64,000 bases of DNA, taken from positions 24,980-88,979 of the forward strand of contig NZ_BOPA01000013.1 in the NCBI RefSeq assembly GCF_016863515.1, in the 5' to 3' direction. Shown here one piece after another: positions 46,116-53,222 of the stretch; positions within the stretch are counted from its first letter, which is position 1; every line of letters starts with the position of its first letter. A program made the translations under genes and the position numbers. This DNA comes from Micromonospora gifhornensis (GTDB lineage: Bacteria; Actinomycetota; Actinomycetes; Mycobacteriales; Micromonosporaceae). The notes under the pieces are model-generated. The model was not told the DNA's origin. It was given only the letters and a program-made list of their open reading frames with translations, and searched no databases.

Positions 46116-46283
46116 TCAGCGCGTCTCGCGGTGAACGGTGTGCCGACCGTCCCGGGGGCAGAACTTCTTCAGCTCGATGCGGTCCGGGTCGTTACGGCGG
46201 TTCTTGCGCGTGATGTAGTTGCGCTCCTTGCACTCCACACACGCCAAAGTGATCTTCGGCCGGACATCGGTCGCCTTCGCCAC
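46116..46283 (-). CDS. rpmG: 50S ribosomal protein L33 with an incomplete zinc motif
   Basis: The 55-residue gene starts at GTG with a GGAAGG site and reads (M)[20 protein letters not shown]. The first CxxC pair is present (Cys15, Cys18). The second pair of the C+ form is reduced to one cysteine, as CPRD. It sits before hadA, as in other Actinobacteria. Confidence 0.95.
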   Translation of the reverse strand: MAKATDVRPKITLACVECKERNYITRKNRRNDPDRIELKKFCPRDGRHTVHRETR

Positions 46284-46414
46284 GGCGGAGTGCCTTCCTC
46301 GCTAACGGATACAACTACGGCGTCAAAGCCTACGCGCCGCCGGAGCGGACACGCAAAGCGGGCGCCTGTGGCGCCCGTCCCACTGACCACCGGGTTCACC
46401 CCGGCGGCGGAGAG

Positions 46415-46487
46415 TAGCGGTGGCCGGACTTGAACCGGCGACACAGCGATTATGAGCCGCTTGCTCTGCCATCTGAGCTACACCGCC
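46415..46487 (-). tRNA. tRNA-Met (anticodon CAT, elongator type)
   Basis: A 73-base cloverleaf with anticodon loop CTCATAA. The acceptor stem starts with a paired G1 (G-U), unlike initiator tRNA, so the elongator type is favoured. It lies between tRNA-Thr and rpmG. Confidence 0.92.
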
Positions 46488-46512
46488 GTGGTGGGCCCAG
46501 CCGGACCCTCTG

Positions 46513-46585
46513 AGCCCCCTTACGGAATCGAACCGTAGACCTTCTCCTTACCATGGAGACGCTCTGCCGACTGAGCTAAGGGGGC
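46513..46585 (-). tRNA. tRNA-Thr (anticodon GGT)
   Basis: A 73-base cloverleaf with a 7-bp acceptor stem (GCCCCCT with AGGGGGC). The anticodon stem is TCTCC/GGAGA and the loop ATGGTAA. It is the first gene of the tRNA-Thr, tRNA-Met, rpmG group. Confidence 0.95.
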
Positions 46586-46617
46586 CTGCGCGATCACTCG
46601 GTGGCCGCGCAGAGGTA

Positions 46618-46646
46618 AGAGTACACGGCCATCCCCTGCTGGTGAA
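46618..46646 (-). promoter_or_regulatory. Promoter for tRNA-Thr and following genes
   Basis: A -35 TTCACC (46641-46646), a 17-base spacer and -10 TACTCT (46618-46623) lie 33 bases before the tRNA-Thr 5' end. The -10 is the same as that of the rpsL promoter. Confidence 0.6.
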
Positions 46647-46677
46647 ATCGGATCCCCGGTGCCGGCGTACGCCCAGC

Positions 46678-49206
46678 TCAGGGCACTGCGCGCAGGCGCG
46701 GAAGCTCGCGGCTGGAGATCGACTCGGGGTCGACCTGGGCACCGAACCAGGCCTCCAACCGCTCGTACGGCAGGGGCCGGCTGAACAGGAATCCCTGCCC
46801 GATCTCGCAGCCGATGTCCTGGAGCAGCTCCAGGGTCAGCTCGCTCTCCACCCCTTCGGCCACCACGGTCAGCCCGAACTGCTGGGAGAGGGTGACCACG
46901 GCGTTGACGATGGCCAGGTCCCCCGGGTCGGTCGCCATGCCCTGCACGAAGGAGCGGTCCACCTTCACCTCGTGCACCGGGAGCCGGCGCAGGTGGGCCA
47001 GCGACGAGCTGCCGGTGCCGAAGTCGTCCACCGACAGCCGTACGCCCAGATCACGCAGTCGACGCAGGCTCGGGATCGGCCGGTCGGTGCCGTCGAGGAC
47101 CCCGGCCTCCTCGATCTCCAGCGTCAGCAACTGCGGCGGGATGTCGTACTCCGCCAGGAGGTCCCGGACCTGCTCGGGAAAATGTTCGTCGTTGAGCGTA
47201 CGCGCGGACAGATTGACCGCGACGGCGAGCGACTGGCCGCCGTGCGCCCAGTCGCGGCTGTGCCGCAGCCCCTCCCGAAGCACGAACTCGGTGAGCCGAC
47301 CGAGCTGGCCGGTGTGCTCGGCGACCGCGACGAAGTCCGCCGGGGCGACCGTGCCGTGCGTCGGATGCTCCCAGCGGGCCAGGCACTCCACCCCGACCAG
47401 CCGGCGGTCCCGCAGCGTCACCTTGGGCTGGTAGTAGATCTCCAGCTCACCGTTGTCGAGGGCGCTGCGCAGGTCGCCGGCGAGCCCGAGGCGGCGCAGC
47501 GAACGCGACTCCAGCGCCGGGTTGTACAGCTGCACGCTGCCCGGCACCGACTTCGCGGCGGTCGCCGCCACATCGACCCGTTGCAGCAGGGTCGCCGGGT
47601 CACTGCCATGATCCGGGTGTACGACGACCCCGACGGCGGTGTCCACATCGAGGGTGAGCGCGTCGAAGACCATCTCGTCGCGAATCTGCTCGCGGAGCTG
47701 GCCGGCCAGCTCCACCGCTGCTTCGGCGCTCTCCAGTCGCAGGGTCACCAGGAACTCGTCGCCACCGGCCCGACCGACCAGGGCGGCCGACGGCACGCAG
47801 CCGCGCAGCCGGTTGGCGACCTCGGTCAGCACCTTGTCTCCGGCGGCATGCCCCAGCGACTCGTTCACCTGGCGCAGCCGATCCACGTCGAACAGCAGCA
47901 GCGCGACGACCTCGCCGGGGGCCCGGATCCGGACCGCCTCGGCGAGCGCGCCGAGGATCCGACGCCGGTTGGGCAGCTTGGTGAGCCCGTCGTGGTACGC
48001 GTCGTGGCGCAACCGGTCGACCAGCCGGGAGTTCTCCAGTGCGACCGCGGCGTGGGCGCTGACCGTCTGGAGGACCGGCACGTCCGCCGGGCGGAACGAG
48101 TTGACGTCGCCGAGGCGGTTCGCCACCTCAAGCGTGCCGATGACCGCCTTGCCCGACCGCAGCGGTACCACGATCACGTCCTTGGCCACCCGCCCCAACG
48201 ACTCCCGCAACTCCGGGTCGGCGCCGAACCGGCTGCCCACCGACACCGTCGACTGGCGGGTCACTGCCGCGTCCCGCAGCGCCTGCGGGGTGAGCGCCGA
48301 GTCGAGCAGACCGGACTTGCCCTCCTGCGCGGTGAGCAGCACCTCCGGGTGCCGCCCCTGGGCGGGCAGCCACAGCGTCGCGTACTCGGCCTGCATGAGA
48401 CTGCGGATGCGGACCAGCAGGGCGTCGATGAGGTTGCCGTCCGACCCGCTCTCGGTGATCGCCTTGGTCAGCTCGTACATCTCCGTCAGCGTGCGGTGCT
48501 GCCGGATGACCTGTGTGTACGTGTCGTAGACGAGCGCGAACGCCACGGCGAGACCGGCGAAGAGGAAAACCGCCCACGGCGTGCTCTCCAGGCCGATGAT
48601 GATCAGGATGCCGACGGAGAGGTTGATCGCCACGGTGAGCGACATCGGCGGAACCGCCCGGATCAACTCCCGGCCGGACTGCCAGCCCTGCACGACGGAG
48701 ATCACCGCGACCACCGCGACGAACCCGACAAGGGCGTGCGTAGCGATCGCCGCGAGCAGCAACCCCCAGGTGGCGGGCCCGGCACCCACCGGAGTCGGCA
48801 GGACCGTGTAGACCATCGTCGCCAGGGCGGTCGCCGCCGCAGCGAGGGCCACGTTGAACCAGAGCTTCGGCGGCAACAGCTTGCGGCGCACCTGCACCAC
48901 GAGCGTGGCCACGGTGTACGCCAGCACCACCGACAGCGGGGGCAGCACGAAGAGCGCGACGACGAGCGGAATCTCGGTGAACGTGGTGCCGAGCGCCTGC
49001 CGACGCACCACCACGTTGATGGTGGGGATGGCGGCAATGATCATCGCCACCGTGAGCAGCAGCGTGAGCAGCCAGTCACCCAGCGCGGGCCGAACGGTCA
49101 AGCCCAGCAGGAGTGAGAAGAGGACAGCACAGAGGGCGAGCGGAGCCGTGATCAGCCAGGCCCGTTCGGTACGTCCGCGAGAAGAGCCAGACCTCGACGG
49201 CGTCAT
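46678..49206 (-). CDS. Membrane GGDEF-EAL protein for cyclic-di-GMP turnover
   Basis: The 842-residue protein has about eight membrane helices (residues 17-228), a GAF-like domain (about 250-395), a GGDEF domain (about 400-565) and an EAL domain (about 580-830). The cyclase active site GGDEF is intact (481-485), but the usual inhibitory RxxD site upstream is missing. The phosphodiesterase signature reads ECL (607-609) instead of EAL, with the metal-binding Glu kept. NLS (665-667), DDFGTG (727-732), KVD (748-750) and AEGVES are also kept. Either activity is possible. It probably senses a membrane or GAF ligand. Confidence 0.9.
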   Translation of the reverse strand: MTPSRSGSSRGRTERAWLITAPLALCAVLFSLLLGLTVRPALGDWLLTLLLTVAMIIAAIPTINVVVRRQALGTTFTEIPLVVALFVLPPLSVVLAYTVATLVVQVRRKLLPPKLWFNVALAAAATALATMVYTVLPTPVGAGPATWGLLLAAIATHALVGFVAVVAVISVVQGWQSGRELIRAVPPMSLTVAINLSVGILIIIGLESTPWAVFLFAGLAVAFALVYDTYTQVIRQHRTLTEMYELTKAITESGSDGNLIDALLVRIRSLMQAEYATLWLPAQGRHPEVLLTAQEGKSGLLDSALTPQALRDAAVTRQSTVSVGSRFGADPELRESLGRVAKDVIVVPLRSGKAVIGTLEVANRLGDVNSFRPADVPVLQTVSAHAAVALENSRLVDRLRHDAYHDGLTKLPNRRRILGALAEAVRIRAPGEVVALLLFDVDRLRQVNESLGHAAGDKVLTEVANRLRGCVPSAALVGRAGGDEFLVTLRLESAEAAVELAGQLREQIRDEMVFDALTLDVDTAVGVVVHPDHGSDPATLLQRVDVAATAAKSVPGSVQLYNPALESRSLRRLGLAGDLRSALDNGELEIYYQPKVTLRDRRLVGVECLARWEHPTHGTVAPADFVAVAEHTGQLGRLTEFVLREGLRHSRDWAHGGQSLAVAVNLSARTLNDEHFPEQVRDLLAEYDIPPQLLTLEIEEAGVLDGTDRPIPSLRRLRDLGVRLSVDDFGTGSSSLAHLRRLPVHEVKVDRSFVQGMATDPGDLAIVNAVVTLSQQFGLTVVAEGVESELTLELLQDIGCEIGQGFLFSRPLPYERLEAWFGAQVDPESISSRELPRLRAVP

Positions 49207-49266
49207 GGCTCTCCTCGGGACGTGGGGTGCTGGAGGTGTAGAGCCCGAGTCAGGACGGGACGCGCG

Positions 49267-49413
49267 TCAGCGCACCTGCGTGCCCAACACCGGCATCATC
49301 CATTCGATGCCGTGGGTCCGGACCTCGAACTCGCCGGCGACGCCGGCCGCGACCACCAGGCCGGAGACGAGCAGAAGGGAGCCGAGTAGCCGGCCCAGAC
49401 GGTGAGCAGACAT
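49267..49413 (-). CDS. 48-residue single-helix membrane or secreted peptide
   Basis: An ATG 6 bases after an AGGAG site opens a 48-codon frame. The peptide has a basic start (MSAHRLGRLLG), a hydrophobic stretch (about 11-30) and a polar tail with HGIEWMMPVLG. It could be a membrane peptide or have a cleavable signal. I do not recognise it. It lies 60 bases upstream of the GGDEF-EAL gene on the same strand and may share its transcript. Confidence 0.55.
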   Translation of the reverse strand: MSAHRLGRLLGSLLLVSGLVVAAGVAGEFEVRTHGIEWMMPVLGTQVR

Positions 49414-49903
49414 GAGCGCTCCTGGCGGGGTGACGAATGTGCGTAACAGGGCTCTCCGATGGTGCCACAGCCTGCGGGGCGGTGGAAAGCTCGCAAACCC
49501 GATGTTGGTCGGGTTGCCGCTTGACATCAGCTGCACGTGCACCGCCGCACCGCATCCGACCAGGTCAAAGCCCTCCGGACGACAGCTAGCCGGAAGAACA
49601 CGCTATCCGCACATACGCCACTTAGGTGGCTTAGCGGGTCTAGCGGACCAACCGCGCCACCCTGCCGCCAGCGGCCGGCAGTGTCCTGAAACGCCGCCGA
49701 AAGCGCCCAGTCAACGCCCCCGACGACGGCCCCCCTGACCGCCTCCCGCACCACGACCAGAGTAGGCGCGACATACCAATTCAGTCACCCCCATGAATGG
49801 ATGATTCAGCCAGTCAGTCCAGGACGACGGCCCCGAGACGGCCGCGAGATCTGCCTATGCCCAGCAAGGACCCCTCGCCCGCCACTCGAAGCCGGCCACC
49901 GCA
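49414..49903. other. Gene-poor gap
   Basis: This 490-base stretch has no gene I can support. It must contain the promoter of the 48-residue peptide gene and of the gene starting near 49904, but no clear -10/-35 pair was found. Base composition is less GC-rich than the ribosomal region, with runs such as ACATACGCCACTTAGGTGGC. Confidence 0.4.
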
Positions 49904-50593
49904 GTGAAGTGTCGGATCACGCACGCCACCGATCATGGTCGCCACCAACAGATACCCGCCATTGCGACTCGTCCAGCAAGTGCTGCCCCTCGTCCCGTTC
50001 GGGGTTCACAGCCATCGGACGAGGAACCTACGAGTGGATATGCCAGTGACGTCAGGAACTTGCTGGCAGATCCTGTACGAGTGCACGATGCCCTCGCTCG
50101 CCTCCAGGACGCCGCCACCCTGTGGAGCATGAACCCGAGCACGGCGGCCGACGTGATCGACACCGCCTGCGACTGCCTCGTCGTCGGTATCGACAGTCCG
50201 ACCCTTCGGATCATCGCCGGCATCTCGCCGACGAGAGGCAACGAAAGCGACGAGTTGCGGCGCTGGCTTGAAGGCGCCCTCGCGGAACTCTCGCTGACCT
50301 ACTACCCGACGGGCAGCCGAGAGGGCGAAGATGCGGCACTCCGCGTCATGGCCCGCCGACTGCTCGCGCAGACCATCGCGCCCCGCGACCTGACATCCTG
50401 GGCGTACCGATTCATCACCTGGGACGGCACTCCACTGGCAGCCGACCTGATCGCCCTCGACATCGCCTACGACTACGTCGACTCGGTCTACAACGGGCAG
50501 CCGTACACCAGCACAACGACCGCAGACCTCGACGAGGACGTCATCGCCGAAGCCCGCCGCCTCGCCGGCGACACCACAGCGCTGAGCAACTGA
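49904..50593 (+). CDS. Unrecognised protein, start uncertain
   Basis: The open frame gives up to 229 residues from a GTG, but the first 50 or so look non-coding. The real start may be the TTG near 50060 or the GTG at 50081. The remaining 160-180 residues form a plausible acidic alpha-helical protein (DALARLQDAATLWSMNPSTA onward, ending GDTTALSN) with no signal peptide or membrane helix. No family was recognised. It stands alone between the peptide gene and tRNA-Tyr. Confidence 0.5.
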   Translation: MKCRITHATDHGRHQQIPAIATRPASAAPRPVRGSQPSDEEPTSGYASDVRNLLADPVRVHDALARLQDAATLWSMNPSTAADVIDTACDCLVVGIDSPTLRIIAGISPTRGNESDELRRWLEGALAELSLTYYPTGSREGEDAALRVMARRLLAQTIAPRDLTSWAYRFITWDGTPLAADLIALDIAYDYVDSVYNGQPYTSTTTADLDEDVIAEARRLAGDTTALSN

Positions 50594-50700
50594 ACGACGC
50601 TTCCAACTACCGCGTCAGCCCAAGCCCCGGACTACCTGCCAACCCCGACCCGTCTCCCACAGACCCCGATCGCCCGCGCCCGACAGAGGTAGATCGACGA

Positions 50701-50742
50701 AAACGGCCCCCGATCAGCATCTCTGCTGGTCAGGGGCCGTTT
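50701..50742 (-). terminator. tRNA-Tyr terminator
   Basis: A 10-bp stem (50701-50710 with 50733-50742) is continued by an inner 8-pair stem with one mismatch (50712-50719 with 50724-50731). It begins 8 bases beyond the tRNA 3' end. Confidence 0.75.
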
Positions 50743-50749
50743 CTGCACC

Positions 50750-50833
50750 TGGTGGCGGGTAGAGGATTCGAACCTCTGTAGCTTTCGCGACGGATTTACA
50801 GTCCGCTCCCATTGGCCGCTCGGGCAACCCGCC
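50750..50833 (-). tRNA. tRNA-Tyr (anticodon GTA)
   Basis: A class II cloverleaf with a long variable arm. The acceptor stem is GGCGGGT with ACCCGCC and the anticodon loop is CTGTAAA. The 3' CCA is encoded, unlike tRNA-Trp in this window. Confidence 0.95.
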
Positions 50834-50973
50834 AGGGCACACCTCCGCACCGAGGTGCGGCGGCGGAAGCAAGGATAGCGGCTCCTCCCGGCTTCGGCGC
50901 AACCGGGTACCGTCAGGGGGTCGCACCCCTGGTCATCCAGGGGCAAACGATCACAAACAGCAGGAGTATGAGC

Positions 50974-51468
50974 ATGGCAGCGAACCCGTCGTTCGACATC
51001 GTCAGCAAGGTTGACCGCCAGGAGGTCGACAACGCCCTTCGCCAGGCGGAGAAGGAGCTTGCGACGCGGTTCGACTTCCGGGGTACGGGTGCGGAGATCT
51101 CCTGGTCGGGCGAGGAGGCGATCAGCCTCCAGGCGGAGACCGAGGAGCGGGTACGGGCCGCGCTGGAGGTCTTCAAGGAGAAGCTGATCAAGCGGAACAT
51201 CTCGCTGAAGTCGCTGGACGCCGGGGATCCTCGTCCGTCGGGCAAGATCTTCAAGATCGACGCCAAGGTGGTGCAGGGCATCGACCAGGAGAAGGCCAAG
51301 GCGATCAGCAAGAAGATCCGCGACGAGGGCCCCAAGGGCGTGCAGGCGCAGATCCAGGGCGACCAGCTGCGCGTGACAGGCAAGAAGAAGGACGACCTTC
51401 AGGCCGTCATCACCCTGCTCAAGGCGGAGGACTTTGGCGTCGCCCTTCAGTTCACCAACTACAGGTAG
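50974..51468 (+). CDS. YajQ-family cyclic-di-GMP-binding protein
   Basis: The 164-residue protein begins [20 protein letters not shown] and has the two ferredoxin-like YajQ domains. I chose the second of two close ATGs because AGGAG lies 7 bases before it. Family members bind nucleotides or RNA, and the Xanthomonas homologue binds cyclic-di-GMP and acts with a transcription factor. It is 1.8 kb from a GGDEF-EAL gene. A hairpin follows the stop. Confidence 0.92.
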   Translation: MAANPSFDIVSKVDRQEVDNALRQAEKELATRFDFRGTGAEISWSGEEAISLQAETEERVRAALEVFKEKLIKRNISLKSLDAGDPRPSGKIFKIDAKVVQGIDQEKAKAISKKIRDEGPKGVQAQIQGDQLRVTGKKKDDLQAVITLLKAEDFGVALQFTNYR

Positions 51469-51479
51469 ACCACCGTCCT

Positions 51480-51499
51480 AGCCGGTCGGCGGACCGGCT
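51480..51499 (+). terminator. Hairpin after the YajQ gene
   Basis: A perfect 8-bp stem (51480-51487 with 51492-51499) with a 4-base loop begins 11 bases beyond the stop codon. Confidence 0.6.
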
Positions 51500-51823
51500 G
51501 CCCCTGTGGCCTCGGCAGGAGTCGTCGGCACTGGTCCCTACCTGACCGCTGACGGCCTGGTGACGGCTTGGTCGAGTCTGGTCCTGATGCCGTCACACCA
51601 CGACGACCCATCCCACTGCCTGCCATCGACCCGCCTCCTGGGGAGCGGGCCGCCGCCCGGCCCGCTACCTCAAACGGCTCGTCCGAACGTGGGCGGGTCG
51701 GGCGGAGGTCTGCCCGGTCCGCCACCTGGCCGATGGCGGGCGGGAATGCTTCTGCGCAACCGCCGGGGACCGCGACGCCGGCCACGGGATGCGAGACGAC
51801 CGGCAGCCTTCTCGGGTGGCGTG
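51500..51823. other. Gap between the YajQ gene and the ArsR-type regulator
   Basis: This 324-base stretch between two convergent genes has only short open frames with Arg/Pro-rich translations and no ribosome-binding site. I see no gene or clear structure beyond the hairpin before it. Confidence 0.4.
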
Positions 51824-52387
51824 TCACTGCTCCCTCGGCAGGGTCGGGTGGTCGGTGGGATAAACGCCGATCGCGAACCCGTACATGGTCTCGCCGGATC
51901 TCGGCATCCGGTCGAACTCGTCGACCAGCTGCGCCATCCGGTCCCAGAACTGAGCGGCCTGCGCCTCCGAGATGCGCGCATGCCGGATGAAGCCCCAGAG
52001 CTTTCCCTGCTCGAACGCCTTCGCTGACTCGCGTGCAGCCACCTCGAAGTCGTTGAAGTCGCCAGGCATCTGTCCGCCGGCGGGCGATGGCTCCGCCGGG
52101 ATGTAGAACATCCGCGCGGTGCGCCCGTAGAAGCGCTCCTCGACCGCCCGCACCTTTCGCGTACGCACCACCTGGAGCAGGCCGTTGCGGGTGAGCACAT
52201 CCACGTGGTGCGCGACCGTGCTCTTGGGGCGCTCGACCGCTGCCGCCAGCTCGGTCACGGTCGCGGCCCGCTCGTGGAGGAGGTGCAGGATCGATGTGCG
52301 GAGCGGATGGCCGATGGCCTTCACCTGGTCCGGGCTGGTCAGCGCGATCCGCTCGGCCAGGTCGTAGTCCGGGGGGTTGTCTGCCAT
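51824..52387 (-). CDS. ArsR-type winged-helix transcriptional regulator
   Basis: The 187-residue protein has an N-terminal winged helix (about 15-95), with recognition segment AAAVERPKSTVAHHVDVLTR. A C-terminal helical region of about 90 residues may bind a ligand. I start at MADNPPDYDLAERI. The longer frame from 52732 runs into the divergent gene. It is divergent from the hydrolase gene 65 bases away, with an inverted repeat between them, and probably controls that gene and itself. Confidence 0.88.
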   Translation of the reverse strand: MADNPPDYDLAERIALTSPDQVKAIGHPLRTSILHLLHERAATVTELAAAVERPKSTVAHHVDVLTRNGLLQVVRTRKVRAVEERFYGRTARMFYIPAEPSPAGGQMPGDFNDFEVAARESAKAFEQGKLWGFIRHARISEAQAAQFWDRMAQLVDEFDRMPRSGETMYGFAIGVYPTDHPTLPREQ

Positions 52388-52409
52388 AGCGGAACAGACT
52401 AGCGTCCCG

Positions 52410-52435
52410 GAACGTTCGAGAAATTTCGATCGTTC
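52410..52435. promoter_or_regulatory. Operator-like inverted repeat between divergent genes
   Basis: Arms GAACGTTCGA (52410-52419) and TCGATCGTTC (52426-52435) match at nine of ten positions around a 6-base centre. It is 22 bases from one start and 17 from the other, a good place for the ArsR-type protein to bind. Confidence 0.6.
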
Positions 52436-52452
52436 ACAGGGGGTTCTACGCC

Positions 52453-53022
52453 GTGGCCAACGTGCTGCTTTACCACCACATCCAAGGTTTGACCGACGGG
52501 GTCCGGAGCTTCGCGGACAGCCTGCGCCAGGTCGGACACACCGTGCACACGCCGGACCTGTTCGATGGCCGTACGTTCGGCAGCATCGAGGAAGGGTTCG
52601 GATTCGCTCGTGAGTTGGGGCCGGATGCAATCCAGGAGCGCGGCATCGCCGCGGCCGACGAACTCGGCCCTGGGCTGGTCTACGCCGGATTCTCCTTCGG
52701 CGTGACGATCGCCCAGCAGCTTGCGCAGACACGGCCCGGTGCCCGCGGGGCCCTCCTGATGTACTCCTGCCTCCCGGTCACGGAATTCGGAGAGGCGTGG
52801 CCCGAGGACGTGCCGGTGCAGATTCACGGCAAGGAGGGCGACGAGTTCTTCGACGAGGACCTGCCGGCCGCACGCGAACTCGCCGACTCCTCAGCGAACG
52901 CCGAACTGTTCGTCTATCCCGGCGACCAGCACCTCTTCGCCGACTTCTCACTCGACGCGTACGACCCGGAGGCGGCCGCGCTGCTCATGGAGCGGGTACG
53001 GGCGTTCCTCGCCGCCGCCTGA
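52453..53022 (+). CDS. Dienelactone hydrolase-family alpha/beta hydrolase
   Basis: The 189-residue enzyme has the nucleophile elbow GFSFG with Ser81 (where classical dienelactone hydrolases have Cys), a probable acid at Asp130 and His160 in PGDQHLFAD. It is a small cytoplasmic hydrolase. The substrate is unknown. The GTG start has a CAGGGGG site. It is likely controlled by the divergent ArsR-type regulator, perhaps in response to a xenobiotic. Confidence 0.88.
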   Translation: MANVLLYHHIQGLTDGVRSFADSLRQVGHTVHTPDLFDGRTFGSIEEGFGFARELGPDAIQERGIAAADELGPGLVYAGFSFGVTIAQQLAQTRPGARGALLMYSCLPVTEFGEAWPEDVPVQIHGKEGDEFFDEDLPAARELADSSANAELFVYPGDQHLFADFSLDAYDPEAAALLMERVRAFLAAA

Positions 53023-53056
53023 CCGGCGTGGCCCACTGAGCTGACCCACGCCGGTC
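53021..53056. terminator. Hairpin after the hydrolase gene
   Basis: A perfect 11-bp stem (53021-53031 with 53046-53056) with a 14-base loop begins within the stop codon. It lies between convergent genes and may serve both. Confidence 0.65.
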
Positions 53057-53098
53057 GGGTGGTCTTCGGTGCAAATATCCCGTCGGGCGGCAGCCGGG

Positions 53099-53194
53099 TC
53101 AGCGGTTGAAGATCAACAGAAGCACGATGGTGCCGATGGCGCTGACCAGGATCGAGCCGAGGCAGCCGAGGCGGTTCGAGAAGAAGGCGAACAT
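53099..53194 (-). CDS. 31-residue membrane peptide
   Basis: The frame reads MFAFFSNRLGCLGSILVSAI and ends FNR. Nearly all of it is one hydrophobic helix. A GAGG lies just before the ATG, closer than ideal. Similar tiny peptides are found in other Actinobacteria as hypothetical genes, from memory only. It follows the MFS gene by 28 bases. Confidence 0.45.
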   Translation of the reverse strand: MFAFFSNRLGCLGSILVSAIGTIVLLLIFNR

Positions 53195-53222
53195 GCCTCG
53201 GTGATACCCACCGCCGGCCCGG

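Noticed and set aside
50600..50833. tRNA-Tyr as an integration site for a mobile element
   Set aside because: I looked for a second copy of the tRNA 3' end in 49414-50750 and saw none. There is no integrase or phage gene nearby.
51459..51827. 122-codon minus-strand frame between the YajQ and ArsR-type genes
   Set aside because: Its translation is Arg/Pro-rich with no ribosome-binding site, and it overlaps the end of the YajQ gene.
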